A stretch of 64,000 nucleotides of DNA from Basilea psittacipulmonis DSM 24701 (lineage in GTDB: Bacteria > Pseudomonadota > Gammaproteobacteria > Burkholderiales > Burkholderiaceae_B), in NCBI RefSeq assembly GCF_000743945.1, contig NZ_CP009238.1, positions 992,001-1,056,000 on the forward strand, read 5' to 3'. A program made the position numbers and the translations under genes. Below are positions 11,268-23,100 of the stretch, piece by piece. Below the pieces are notes generated by a model. The model did not search any database. It was not told where the DNA came from and saw nothing but the letters and a program-made list of their open reading frames with translations. The first letter of the stretch is position 1; each line of letters begins with the position of its first letter.

Positions 11268-11296
11268 AAGATAAACTTTATATTTTATCATGTAAA
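11268..11296 (-). promoter_or_regulatory. Candidate ndk promoter
   Basis: On the minus strand TTTACA (11296-11291) and TATCTT (11273-11268) are separated by 17 bp, a sigma-70-like arrangement placed about 65 bp upstream of the ndk start. It would drive the ndk-rlmN-rodZ-ispG-hisS-yfgM-bamB-der block. This is a pattern match only. Confidence 0.35.
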
Positions 11297-11430
11297 CAGG
11301 AATTTGATGTGCGACATCAAAGCAAAGGCGTTTAACGCGTCGATCGGTGCCATATCAATATTCATTAATTTAATGTGCAGCATCAGAATAAAGACTTTTA
11401 ACAACCCTCTTTTCCCTAAACTACGCCTTT

Positions 11431-11690
11431 TTCTTTAAGTCCCCCCTCTGTTCACTTCCCTTGTCTTTTCTTTCAGACAAGCCTCTCTCACCACTTATTC
11501 CTACCATGTTCGTAAGATAATCCCTCTCTCTTCACTTTCTCCTATCGCTTTCTTTAAGATATCCCTCTCCATCACTCCCTCTTGTCACGTTTATTAAGAC
11601 AAACCCTTGTCATCACTTTCTTCCGCCACTTTCTTTAAGTCATCTCCTCTCATCATCCCCTCTCACCGCTTTCTTCACTAAGAATCCGCC
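11431..11690. repeat. Degenerate 41-bp pyrimidine-rich tandem array
   Basis: Six diverged units and a partial seventh begin at about 11431, 11468, 11509, 11550, 11590, 11631 and 11671 (steps of 37, 41, 41, 40, 41 and 40 bp). Each starts with a variant of TTCTTTAAGA and continues with a C/T-only block such as CCCTCTCxxTCACT. The plus strand is almost free of G apart from one or two per unit. No coding potential is evident. Confidence 0.75.
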
Positions 11691-11767
11691 AACAGCTCTT
11701 TTCTGCCCTAACACCCTCACAATATATTAAAATATAGGGTTATTTAATTTTTATGGACAAAAACTAA

Positions 11768-14632
11768 ATGAGTGATTCAACAACTCCATTATTAGATGAA
11801 TTAAGCCCAAGCTTTGATCCAGCAGGTATTGAGAAAAACTGGTATGAGCGTTGGAATGCCTTAGGTGTGTTCAAAGCGGGTCAGCATACGACAACAACGG
11901 CACCAGAGTCTGGTCAGCCTTATACGATTCAGTTCCCGCCTCCTAATGTCACGGGTACTTTACATATGGGTCATGCGTTTAACCAAACGATTATGGATGG
12001 TTTGGTACGTTATCATCGGATGTTGGGTTGTGATACGGTTTTTGTTCCAGGTACAGACCATGCAGGGATTGCGACACAAATCGTGGTGGAGCGTCAGCTA
12101 GATGCTCAGCATATTTCACGTCATGATTTAGGGCGAGAAAAGTTTTTGGAACGCGTTTGGTCATGGAAAGAGCAATCAGGTAATACGATTACATCTCAGG
12201 TGCGTCGTTTAGGCTCTTCAGCGGATTGGTCACGTGAATATTTCACCATGGATCCTCAGATGTCACGAGGGGTGATTGAAACCTTTGTTTGTTTATATGA
12301 ACAAGGATTGATTTATCGTGGTAAACGTTTAGTCAACTGGGATCCTGTTTTAGGTACAGCCGTTTCTGATCTAGAAGTTGAAAGTAAGGAAGAACAAGGG
12401 TCTTTGTGGCATATTCACTATCCATTGAAAGAAGCTTCAGGTGATTTGAAGTTTTTAACGGTTGCCACCACACGTCCTGAAACGATGTTTGGTGATGTGG
12501 CTATCATGGTTCACCCAGAAGATGAACGTTATGCTCATTTAATTGGCAAAACCGTTATTCTGCCTTTAGTGGGTCGTGAAATTCCGATTATTGCTGATGA
12601 GTATGTTGATAAAGAATTCGGTACAGGCGTGGTAAAAGTGACCCCTGCTCACGATTTTAACGATTATGCTGTCGGACAACGTCATCAGCTTGCCATGATT
12701 TCTGTCTTAACACTTGATGCCAAAATGAATGATCAAGTACCAGAAAAATACCAAGGTTTAGATCGCTTTGAAGCTCGTAAATTAGCGGTAGCCGATTTAG
12801 AAAATCAAGGTTTATTAGGCGAAATTAAACCTCACAAATTAATGGTGCCTCGTGGTGATCGCACGAATTCAGTGATTGAACCCATGCTCACGGACCAATG
12901 GTTTGTGGCCATGAGTAAACCTGCTCCTGAGGGTACATTTAATCCCGGTAAAAGCATTACAGAAGTGGCTTTGGAAGTGGTTGACAATGGTCAGGTGAAG
13001 TTTTATCCCGAAAACTGGTCAAATACCTATCATCAATGGTTAGATAATATTCAAGACTGGTGTATTTCACGTCAGCTTTGGTGGGGACATCAGATTCCTG
13101 CTTGGTATAGTGCTAACGGCGATGTGATTGTAGCCCGTTCAGAGGAACAAGCCTATGAACAAGCCAAAGTCAAAGGGATTACAGGTACGTTAACACGCGA
13201 TCCCGATGTTCTGGATACATGGTTCTCATCTGCTCTTGTCCCCTTTACGACCATGGGTTGGCCTGAGAAAACACCTGATTATGAGCGTTACCTGCCCTCT
13301 AACGTGTTAGTGACAGGTTTTGATATTATTTTCTTCTGGGTCGCTCGTATGATCATGATGAGCATGCATTTGACGGGACAAGTGCCTTTTAAACAGGTCT
13401 ATGTGCATGGCTTAATTTTAGATGCCAATGGTCAGAAAATGTCAAAATCTAAAGGTAACACCTTAGATCCCGTGGATTTGATCGATGGGATTGATTTAGA
13501 CCGTTTATTAGAAAAACGTACAACAGGATTGATGAATCCTAAACAAGCTAGCCAGATTGAAAAGCAAACACGTAAAGAGTTTCCCGATGGTATTCAAGCG
13601 TATGGCACAGACGCATTACGCTTTACCCTATCCGCTTATGCAACGTTGGGACGCAACATGAACTTTGACCTTAAACGTTGTGGCGGTTATCGTAATTTCT
13701 GCAATAAGCTGTGGAACGCAACCCGCTTTGTATTGATGAATACGGAGGGTAAAGTCCTTGCTCCTTCTCATGGTGGTTTGGGTGCTAAAGAACATACGTC
13801 TTTTGTGGACAAATGGATGGTATCTCGTTTACAACAAGTCACGGCAGACATTAACAAAGCCTTTAAAGACTTACGTTTTGATTTTATTGCCAATAGCCTC
13901 TATCACTTTATTTGGGACGAATATTGCGATTGGTATGTGGAATTAGCGAAAGTTCAGATCCAATATAGCACGCCTCAAGAACAAGCGGCCACACGTCGTA
14001 CACTGATTGATGTACTAGAGGTATTGCTACGTTTAGCACACCCCATTATTCCTTTTATTACCGAGGAATTATGGCAAAAAGTGGCCTTAGTCAGTGGTAA
14101 GATAACGGCAGAAGACGAACTCACTATCAGCACGCAGTCTTATCCTTTGCTTCAGGAATCTTATGTTGATACGGTGTCCATGGAACAGATGAAACAGCTA
14201 CAGGCCCAAGTCGATTCGATTCGTGCCTTACGCGGTGAAATGAATCTATCGCCTGCCGAACGTGTCCCTTTAATCGCTCAAGGCCAGACAGATTTGCTGA
14301 AACATCATGCTCCTTATTTGAAAGCATTGGCGAAGCTAGAGGATGTTGAAATTGTCGATCAGCTACCTGATTTAGGTGCACCTGTTCAGATTTTAGACAA
14401 TACGCATTTGATGTTACGTGTGGAAATTGACGTAGAAGCCGAATTAGCACGTTTATCCAAAGAGCAACAACGTTTAGAAACTGAACTTGCCAAAGCTCAA
14501 GGTAAATTAAATAATGAAAACTTTGTCTCGCGTGCCCCTGCTGCTGTGGTGGCACAAGAAAAAGAACGCGTGACACAGTTTAGTGAATTATTGACTAAAG
14601 TCAAAGAACAGATAACGAAGCTTCAAGCTTAA
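11768..14632 (+). CDS. valS: Valyl-tRNA synthetase
   Basis: ValRS charges tRNA-Val and edits threonine mischarging. The 954-residue class Ia enzyme has the HIGH-type motif in [15 protein letters not shown] (about residues 57-71), an editing domain with [10 protein letters not shown], the KMSKS motif in [14 protein letters not shown] (about residue 560), an anticodon-binding domain, and a C-terminal coiled coil (about 885-954) rich in Glu, Lys and Leu that binds tRNA. Length matches E. coli ValS. The upstream spacer carries the 41-bp repeat array. Confidence 0.98.
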   Translation: MSDSTTPLLDELSPSFDPAGIEKNWYERWNALGVFKAGQHTTTTAPESGQPYTIQFPPPNVTGTLHMGHAFNQTIMDGLVRYHRMLGCDTVFVPGTDHAGIATQIVVERQLDAQHISRHDLGREKFLERVWSWKEQSGNTITSQVRRLGSSADWSREYFTMDPQMSRGVIETFVCLYEQGLIYRGKRLVNWDPVLGTAVSDLEVESKEEQGSLWHIHYPLKEASGDLKFLTVATTRPETMFGDVAIMVHPEDERYAHLIGKTVILPLVGREIPIIADEYVDKEFGTGVVKVTPAHDFNDYAVGQRHQLAMISVLTLDAKMNDQVPEKYQGLDRFEARKLAVADLENQGLLGEIKPHKLMVPRGDRTNSVIEPMLTDQWFVAMSKPAPEGTFNPGKSITEVALEVVDNGQVKFYPENWSNTYHQWLDNIQDWCISRQLWWGHQIPAWYSANGDVIVARSEEQAYEQAKVKGITGTLTRDPDVLDTWFSSALVPFTTMGWPEKTPDYERYLPSNVLVTGFDIIFFWVARMIMMSMHLTGQVPFKQVYVHGLILDANGQKMSKSKGNTLDPVDLIDGIDLDRLLEKRTTGLMNPKQASQIEKQTRKEFPDGIQAYGTDALRFTLSAYATLGRNMNFDLKRCGGYRNFCNKLWNATRFVLMNTEGKVLAPSHGGLGAKEHTSFVDKWMVSRLQQVTADINKAFKDLRFDFIANSLYHFIWDEYCDWYVELAKVQIQYSTPQEQAATRRTLIDVLEVLLRLAHPIIPFITEELWQKVALVSGKITAEDELTISTQSYPLLQESYVDTVSMEQMKQLQAQVDSIRALRGEMNLSPAERVPLIAQGQTDLLKHHAPYLKALAKLEDVEIVDQLPDLGAPVQILDNTHLMLRVEIDVEAELARLSKEQQRLETELAKAQGKLNNENFVSRAPAAVVAQEKERVTQFSELLTKVKEQITKLQA

Positions 14633-14961
14633 TGATGAACTCAGTGATCTTTTCGTCTATTCGGAAAGGTCACTGAATACGTGCTTAAATCCATGACAGG
14701 TGATCGTTTCTTTAGCAAGTATATCGTGTTGACAAACATTCAGAATGGCTAATAGACTTGAATATAGGCATGCCCCAAGTTTGACGTGAGTGATATACTT
14801 TTATGCTTTACATTCAAGAACGAGACTATAAGCGCTATTTCAGCACGTTGTGAACAACGCCGTTGTTTAAGAAAACAGAATGTATTGATCTTATTTCATC
14901 TATTTTAAATATCCGTGTGTAAAATATGGTTTTTTTTACACTTTTTCCCTTTTAATGCTAA
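14633..14961. other. Spacer between valS and the next gene
   Basis: A 329-bp spacer. It contains an imperfect hairpin right after valS (14642-14675: CAGTGATCTTT pairing with AAAGGTCACTG) that may act as a terminator although no T-run follows, then AT-rich sequence that may hold the promoter of the following membrane-protein gene. No RNA gene or ORF stands out. Confidence 0.6.
14642..14675 (+). terminator. Hairpin after valS
   Basis: An 11-bp stem with one mismatch (CAGTGA-CTTT / AAAG-TCACTG) around a 12-nt loop, 10 bp after the valS stop. It lacks a T-tract, so it may stabilise the mRNA 3' end rather than terminate transcription by itself. Confidence 0.4.
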
Positions 14962-17022
14962 GTGTTGACTATGATTTTTAAACTATCTCGTCGTACTCAA
15001 AAATCTATCAGAAAGGCTACTGCTGTGCAATTGGTACAGATACTGGCTCAAGAAAATCGCCCTTTTGTCGAAAAGCTCAGTTGTTTTACACTGTGGTTTC
15101 GTAAACAGACCCATACGGAGAAAGCATTTGATGAATTGATTCAAGCACTTTATCAACAGACAGAAGATACTGAGAAATTAGCCACTGCTTTTTATGAATG
15201 GGTCTCTAAAATCCGCTGGTATCCTAGCTTTGTGAGTATGGGCTTATTTTCACGAGAAGGATTGTTTAAAGATATGGTGGATATTATTTACCGAAAAATC
15301 AATCCACCTCCCCGTTCTGCTGACTCCCTGCAAGATGTATTGTCAATTGCATTTGATTGGACAATTGATCAGGTTTGGTTAGATAAAATTCAAGCAAAAG
15401 ATTGGACAAGACTTTATCTCATTCTTAGTCGTAGTGGCGATCACGAAAAAAATGCACATGTAGCCTCCTTACAGTTTTGTAATGAATGTCTTTATGCGAT
15501 GGAAATGTTATCTATTTGGATAGCTGCTGAAGAACTTGATCCAGATTTATTGCGTTTAGATGCTTGTTTACAAGATGTGGATTCCCCTTTTGTCGCTTTG
15601 CATCGTGAAATCACGTTATTTGTACATAGTTTCCATGAACACATGATCCATCCTGATGTTCCTTTGCATGATAATAGTCATGCCTTGGTGATGATTGAAC
15701 AAAGTCAGGAATTAATTACCCGTTTAAAAAAACGAGGGATTGTGGCCGGTACAGGATCATCCATGAAAGTATCTTATTTACTTGAACGACTGGAACAAAC
15801 GTTATGGCGCTTAAAAGATCTACTTGATATCCAAACTACTGACAACTTTGTTCAACGTAATCAAATGATTCAACGTTTAAGTTATGAATTTATTCGTATT
15901 AGTTCTAACAAAAAAACATTGGGACAAGTTTGGAAAACCAGTACACGGATGCTTTCACAAAGTATTACCCAGAACAAAAGCGATCATGGTGAACATTACA
16001 TTACGCAGGATAGCACACAATATTGGCGTATGTTCCGATCAGCTGCGGGCGCTGGGGTAATCATCGCCTTAATGGCATTATTAAAAATTTATATCACTGG
16101 ATTAGGATTGAGTAAATTTCAGACTGCTGTACTGGTATCTTTAAATTATGGTTTGGGCTTTATGTTGGTGCATATCCTGCGATTCACTATTGCCACCAAA
16201 CAACCCGCCATGACCGCTACCAGCGTGGCATTGGCTGTCCAAAAAACAGCCACAGGTTCTGCTAGCCAGCATTTAAGTCAGTTACTGATCGATGTAAATC
16301 GTTCCCAAAGCATTGCTGTGATTGGTAATGTGAGTATTGCTATTTTAGTAGCCTGTTTCCTCAGTTTAGGATTTGCTTATTTTAGTCAGGGCATAAACCT
16401 GATTGATCAGGCTACAGCAGAACATTTAGTTCAAATGAACGAACCTATTTCGGGTTTGGCGTTGTTTTATGCGGCTATTGCGGCGATATGGTTATTTTGT
16501 TCCGGTATTATTACAGGTTTTTTTGATAATCGTGCCGATTATTTAGAACTGAACAAACGCATTGAACAGCATCCAATCCTCAATCGCTTACTAGGACATC
16601 GTATTTGTCAATGGTTAGGAAATTATTTACATGAGCATTATGGTTCTTTAATTGGAAATTTCTCATTTGGCGTATTGCTAGGCATGACGGGTTATATAGG
16701 CTATCTCACCGGATTGCCTTTAGATATTCGTCATGTAGCTTTTTCATCAGCAAACCTAGGGTACGCCGCCACTAGTCAAGGCATGAGTATCCTAATGTTT
16801 ATACTCAATCTCCTTTTTGTCTTGATGATTGGACTCGTCAATCTCTGGGTCAGTTTTGCATTAGCATTAGTGGTGGCATTACGTGCCAGAGATGCTCATA
16901 TTGGTGATATTAAAGGATTAATGCGAGAAGTAATTCGACGTATTATTGACAACCCTATCAGTTTAATCTATCCGCATAAAATGGTTTTAATAAAAACAGA
17001 TAATCCTTTAAATAAAAATTAA
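14962..17022 (+). CDS. PF10136-type polytopic membrane protein ('site-specific recombinase' family)
   Basis: The 686-residue protein resembles a family widespread in betaproteobacteria that databases label 'site-specific recombinase' after a gonococcal gene. The sequence does not support an enzyme acting on DNA: the N-terminal half (about residues 1-350) is helical and soluble, while residues about 355-640 contain roughly six strongly hydrophobic segments (for example around GAGVIIALMALLKIYI and MFILNLLFVLMIGLVNLW). No recombinase catalytic motif of the tyrosine or serine type was seen. The start may be GTG 14962 or ATG 14971; neither has a clear ribosome site. Downstream it converges on the adhesin gene across a shared terminator. 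Function unknown. Confidence 0.75.
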   Translation: MLTMIFKLSRRTQKSIRKATAVQLVQILAQENRPFVEKLSCFTLWFRKQTHTEKAFDELIQALYQQTEDTEKLATAFYEWVSKIRWYPSFVSMGLFSREGLFKDMVDIIYRKINPPPRSADSLQDVLSIAFDWTIDQVWLDKIQAKDWTRLYLILSRSGDHEKNAHVASLQFCNECLYAMEMLSIWIAAEELDPDLLRLDACLQDVDSPFVALHREITLFVHSFHEHMIHPDVPLHDNSHALVMIEQSQELITRLKKRGIVAGTGSSMKVSYLLERLEQTLWRLKDLLDIQTTDNFVQRNQMIQRLSYEFIRISSNKKTLGQVWKTSTRMLSQSITQNKSDHGEHYITQDSTQYWRMFRSAAGAGVIIALMALLKIYITGLGLSKFQTAVLVSLNYGLGFMLVHILRFTIATKQPAMTATSVALAVQKTATGSASQHLSQLLIDVNRSQSIAVIGNVSIAILVACFLSLGFAYFSQGINLIDQATAEHLVQMNEPISGLALFYAAIAAIWLFCSGIITGFFDNRADYLELNKRIEQHPILNRLLGHRICQWLGNYLHEHYGSLIGNFSFGVLLGMTGYIGYLTGLPLDIRHVAFSSANLGYAATSQGMSILMFILNLLFVLMIGLVNLWVSFALALVVALRARDAHIGDIKGLMREVIRRIIDNPISLIYPHKMVLIKTDNPLNKN

Positions 17023-17101
17023 GCTTATTCGTTAACCACTCAGAAGAAAACACCTTTTAGTGAAACTAAAGATGGATAAGGGTTTATCTCAATTAAATAA
17101 A

Positions 17102-17144
17102 AAAACCATTCCACCAAAATTAGTGGAATGGTTTTTAAATATTT
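17102..17144. terminator. Bidirectional terminator between membrane-protein and adhesin genes
   Basis: A perfect 13-bp stem (AAAACCATTCCAC / GTGGAATGGTTTT, 17102-17114 with 17123-17135) around an 8-nt loop, with A-rich sequence on the left and T-rich sequence on the right. It can terminate transcription from both convergent genes. Confidence 0.85.
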
Positions 17145-17152
17145 AAAGGAAA

Positions 17153-20100
17153 TTACCAAGAATAGCCAACACCCGCTCCAACGCCTACGTCTCCACGACT
17201 GTTTGTGCTACCACTAAATTTCACTCTAAATTTATTATTTTCGCTTACACGAGCATAACCGACCGCCATAGCTGTTTGACCTTTATAGCTACCAGCTGCC
17301 ACCGATACCGTACTTCTACCTGCTCCGCTATCCATGACTAGATTAGACATAGCAATCGTACCAGCAATACCTGCACGCAAATCTTTGTCAACAGTGTCTA
17401 TATGCTTACTTAGATTATTAATAGCCAATTTATTATTCAAAACCTGCATATTGGTTGCATGTAACTGGCTACCGTTAATCGCATCGGTTGAAGTTGCCGA
17501 AATCACGCCAGGAGCTACATGTTGTAACTGACGTTCAGCACCTTCAGTACCAAAGGACACAACAGCTGGACCGGTTGGGTTCTGGTCGTTCACCGTTAAG
17601 CCGGCGACTTCACCGTCAAATGCCGCATAATAACCGTTATTATCTTGTGTTGGTTTATGTGCTGCTTTTGCTTTTGAACCTGCACCGATAGCCACAGAGC
17701 CTTTGGTTGCACCGTCTTCAACCGTCGCACCACTACCTACAGCGACACCTTCCTCACCTTTGGCTACTGCTGCCTCTCCGCTTGATTTAACGTTCACGTA
17801 TTTGTTGGACACAGAAGCTACTACTGCTTTCAACTGTCCATAGTTCACCGCATCGGTGTCTTGTTCGCCAGCTTTCACATTGGTAATCTTATTACCGCCA
17901 TTATCTAAGCCATTTGCTGATAAAGCGACTGTTTTACGGTCTGTCGTTTCGCTTCCATCGGTTGCGGTAGTCGTTGATGTTGTACTTAGGACTAATCCAT
18001 TCGTAGCATCAATCCTTGCCGTTGTTTCAGTCTTCACAGAGTTACCCTCACTATCTTGAGTCGTTTGGGCTTCTGATTTAAATGATGCGCTATTCATATC
18101 TACTAAGTCTTTCGATAATTTCACATTGAGCGAGCCTTTATCATCTGCCACCACACCAATATTACCGTCACTTAGATTCATTGTCGCACCACCTTTGATC
18201 GTTAAGGTCTCGCCAAGTGTCTTCGATACCGCCTGACCATCATCACCTTGGAAGCTTAACTTGCTCTCCTTAATACCTTTAACAGCATTTTGAATTGCAA
18301 ATAATTGGCTACCATTCACTGCATCGGTGCTAGCTGCGCTAATATCGCCAGCAGCCACGCCAGTAATCTTGTTACCACCGTTATACAAGCCATCTGCAGA
18401 GATGCTGACTGTCTTGCCATCAGCTCCCATATAAGTGCTGCCTGCCGCCATATGTAAGGCTTTGTTACCTTGATCATCTGTGCTGATCACGCCCATATCT
18501 GATACCGATGTACCGTTGGACTTATCAGCCACCTTACCAACAGTCAAGCCTTTGTCGCCATCTAGCGTTACGTTAGCCTTACCTTCCTTGTTATTCAAGG
18601 TCACCTTACCTGTTGAGTCTTTTTTACCCAATGTTACTTGGTCGTTTAAGGCAACTTTCACGGCATTATTATCCACCGATGTAGTGATATTCTGATTATC
18701 GCCATTCACAGTAATGGTATTACCTAAATTAGCTTTAACCTCGTTATTATCATCAGCTTTCAGACCAAATCCACCTGTAGCAGAGGAGGTGATCGCGTTC
18801 ATCGCATTTTTCAAGTCACCAATATTAGCTGCATTGGTCAAAGTATCACCAGTTGCAACGGCAAGTTTCGTGTCTCCTAGACCACTAGCCACCTTCGTGA
18901 TCTTCTTATTACCTGCATCGATACCGCTCGTGGTTACACTTGGGCCGCCTGTAATCGTTAAGCCATTGCTGTTCAAGCTTGCTGCACCATTATTTTCAAA
19001 CGTAATACCGTCCGCAGATACCTTCGTATTACCTGCCTTCAGACTTCCGGTGCTACCTAAGTCCACGTCCTTAGCCAGTTTCACCAACAAGTTCGTGCCG
19101 TCACTTTCAACTTTGATGTTGCCTGTGCTTGCTTCACCTGTCGCTTCACCTTTAATGGTTAAAGTCTCGTTCAATTTCTTAGCAATCGCGTTACCGCTAT
19201 CACCTGCAAACTTCAAGCCATCTTCTAAGGTCGCTACCGTGTGACTACCGCCCTTATCATCAGCATACACCACTCGTGTAATGCTTTCGCCGTTAACGCC
19301 TGCATCACCTTTCTTACCGTCAACGCCATCTTTGCCTTTCACAGTTAAGGTCACGCCGTCTTGACCGTCAGCTCCATCTGTGCCTTTCTCTCCTTTAATC
19401 AAGACCTGCTCTGTTTCCACTTTCGTGACTTGAACATTGTCCGCTGCATTGACAGTTACCACTCCATCTTTATTCTCTAAACTGATGTTGGTTCCTGCTT
19501 TAAGCGTCACTTTCTTGTCTTTAGCCGTTACGTTCTCAGTAGTCTCACCATTCTGTACTGCCAAGCTCCACTGATTGCCTTCTAGTGCACTCTTCGCAGT
19601 TTCAATTGCGGTATAAACTTCACCTCCAGTTACAGCATTCGTTGAACCATTCGTTACACCACCGCTTGCAATGTTGGTAATTTGTTTATTGCCTGCATTA
19701 ATACCTTCTTTAGTGACACTTGGTCCACCTGTGATGCTTAAACCATCAGTGTTGATTGTGGTATTTCCTGCTGTAAATGTATCCGCACTTACACTGCTTA
19801 AGCCGGTTAATGCTTTCGCTAGTTTCACCACAAGGTTAGTACCGTCACTTTCAACTTTGATGTTGCCTGTGCTTGTTTCACCTGTTGCTTCACCTTTAAT
19901 GGTTAACGTCTCGTTCAGTTTCTTAGCAATCTCTGCACCACTGTCGCCTGCAAACTTCAAGCCATCTTCTAACGTCGCTACCGTGTGGTTTGTTGTACCA
20001 TCTGGGTCGGTGTACACAATACGCGTGATACTCTTACCGTCTAAGCCAGCTTCGCCAGCTGCACCTTCAGTACCACTCTGACCATTCGTACCGTTCTTAC

Positions 20101-23100
20101 CATCTTTACCTGCAATGGCGATCACAGTGCCGTTGCTACCGTTAGTGCCACTTGAGCCGTCAGTACCAGTACCACCAATAGTAATCGTCTTCGCTCCAAC
20201 ATTGTCCGCTGCTAGCTTCTGTGCCGATGTTGCAATCGTGACTTCGCCATTAGCACCTTTTGTTAAGGTGACATTGTCGCCTGCTTTCAACGTGACTTTC
20301 TTATCGCTGCTTGGCGTGATGCTTTCAGCAGCTGCCTCACCATTCTGTACCGCTAAACTCCACTGAGCATCACCAGCATTATTTGCTGCAGTTTGAGCTG
20401 CTTCTGCTGCTGCTTTAGCTGCATCGGCTGTACCTTGAGCTTTCTGTGCCGCTGTTTGTGCGTTGTCAGCTTTCGTCTCTACGCCTTTTAACTGACTAAA
20501 GTTCACCGCATCACCATCAGCTGTGCCATTCGCTACGTTGCTGATTACCTTGTTACCTGCATCAATACCGCTAGCTTTAACACTTGGTCCGCCTGTGATG
20601 CTTAAACCATCAGTGTTGATTGTGGTATTTCCTGCTGTAAATGTCTCCGCACTTACACTGCTTAAGCCTGTTAATGCTTTCGCTAGTTTCACCACAAGGT
20701 TAGTACCGTCACTTTCAACTTTGATGTTGCCTGTGCTTGCTTCACCTGCCGCTTCACCTTTAATGGTTAACGTCTCATTTAGTTTCTTAGCAATCGCTTT
20801 TTCATCATCGCCTTGGAACTTCAAGCCATCTTCTAATGTCGCTACGGTGTGGTTTGTTGTACCATCTGGGTCAGTGTACACAATACGCGTCATGCTTTCG
20901 CCATCTAAGCCTGCTTTACCAGCTTCGCCTGTCGCACCATTGGCACCATTCGTACCGTTCTTACCGTCTTTACCTGCAATGGCGATCACAGTGCCGTTGC
21001 TACCGTTAGTGCCACTTGAGCCGTCAGTACCAGTACCACCAATAGTAATCGTCTTCGCTCCAACATTGTCCGCTGCTAGCTTCTGTGCCGATGTTGCAAT
21101 CGTGACTTCGCCATTAGCACCTTTTGTTAAGGTGACATTGTCGCCTGCTTTCAACGTGACTTTCTTATCGCTGCTTGGCGTGATGCTTTCAGCAGCTGCC
21201 TCACCATTCTGTACCGCTAAACTCCACTGAGCATCACCAGCATTATTTGCTGCAGTTTGAGCTGCTTCTGCTGCTGCTTTAGCTGCATCAGCTGTACCTT
21301 GAGCTTTCTGTGCCGCTGTTTGTGCGTTGTCAGCTTTCGTCTCTACGCCTTTTAACTGACTAAAGTTCACCGCATCACCATCAGCTGTACCATTCGCTAC
21401 GTTGCTAATAACTTTGTTACCCGCATTGATACCGCTCGTGGTTACACTTGGGCCACCTGTAATCGTTAAGCCATTGCTGTTCAAGCTTGCTGCACCATTA
21501 TTTTCAAACGTAATACCGTCCGCAGATACTTTCGTATTGCCTGCCTTCAGACTTCCGGTGCTACCTAAGTCCACGTCCTTAGCCAGTTTCACTAACAAGT
21601 TCGTACCGTCACTTTCAACTTTGATGTTGCCTGTGCTTGCTTCACCTGCCGCTTCACCTTTAATAGTTAAAGTCTCGTTCAGATTCTTCGCAATCTCTGC
21701 ACCACTATCACCTGCAAACTTCAAGCCATCTTCTAACGTCGCTACCGTGTGCTGTTTGTTATCTGGATCAGTATAAACAATACGTGTAATGCTATTACCG
21801 TCTACACCCGCTTTACCAGCTTCTCCATTTGCTCCATTCGCACCATCTTTACCCGCTATCGCAATGGTTGTGCCGTTCGTACCATCACCTAACTTCACGG
21901 TCTTACTCTCTATCGTGTCTGTATTCGCGTTGATCGTGACCGTTCCATTCGCATTATCCAAGCTTACGTTCTTACCAGCTTTCAACGTCACTTTCTTCGG
22001 TGTGCCATCTGGCGTAACATCTTGGCTTCCAGAACCGTTATCTACTGCTAAACCCCATTGAACGCCTTGTGCCTCTGTAATCTTACCGGTCACCGTCTCA
22101 ATGGCTTTATCTAACTGGCCTTTATTCACCGCATCACCATCAGCTGTACCATTCGCTACGTTGCTGATTACCTTGTTACCTGCATCAATACCGCTAGCTT
22201 TAACACTTGGGCCGCCTGTGATGCTTAAACCATCAGTGTTGATTGTGGTATTTCCTGCTGTAAATGTATCCGCACTTACACTGCTTAAGCCTGTTAATGC
22301 TTTCGCTAGTTTCACCACAAGGTTAGTACCGTCACTTTCAACTTTGATGTTGCCTGTGCTTGTTTCACCTGTTGCTTCACCTTTAATGGTTAACGTCTCG
22401 TTCAGTTTCTTCGCAATCTCTGCACCACTATCACCTGCAAACTTCAAGCCATCTTCTAACGTCGCTACCGTGTGCTGTTTGTTATCTGGATCAGTATAAA
22501 CAATACGTGTAATGCTATTACCGTCTACACCCGCTTTACCAGCTTCTCCATTTGCTCCATTCGCACCATCTTTACCCGCTATCGCAATGGTTGTGCCGTT
22601 CGTACCATCACCTAACTTCACGGTCTTACTCTCTATCGTGTCTGTATTCGCGTTGATCGTGACCGTTCCATTCGCATTATCCAAGCTTACGTTCTTACCA
22701 GCTTTCAACGTCACTTTCTTCGGTGTGCCATCTGGCGTAACATCTTGGCTTCCAGAACCGTTATCTACTGCTAAACCCCATTGAACGCCTTGTGCCTCTG
22801 TAATCTTACCGGTCACCGTCTCAATGGCTTTATCTAACTGGCCTTTATTCACCGCATCACCATCAGCTGTACCAGTAGCTACGTTGCTGATTACCTTGTT
22901 ACCTGCATCAATACCGCTAGCTTTAACACTTGGTCCGCCTGTGATGCTTAAACCATCAGTGTTGATTGTGGTATTTCCTGCTGTAAATGTCTCCGCACTT
23001 ACACTGCTTAAGCCTGTTAATGCTTTCGCTAGTTTCACCACAAGGTTCGTACCGTCACTTTCAACTTTGATGTTGCCTGTGCTTGTTTCACCTGTTGCTT

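Larger units (their letters stand above)
11205..11767. other. Divergent ndk/valS spacer with repeats, no gene seen
   Basis: A 563-bp spacer between divergent genes. It holds the candidate ndk promoter, an imperfect duplication (TTTGATGTGCGACATC near 11304 and TTTAATGTGCAGCATC near 11370, each followed by a similar GTTTAAC/TTTTAAC tail), a 41-bp tandem array at 11431-11690, and an AT-rich stretch with a small CCCT...AGGG hairpin just before valS. I see no conserved small ORF or RNA gene. Confidence 0.7.

Noticed and set aside
14127..14576. 149-codon minus-strand frame inside valS
   Set aside because: Antisense to the conserved C-terminal part of ValS; no family resemblance and no ribosome site.
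14962..17022. A recombinase driving adhesin repeat variation
   Set aside because: The protein is a polytopic membrane protein without recombinase motifs; adjacency alone is not evidence.
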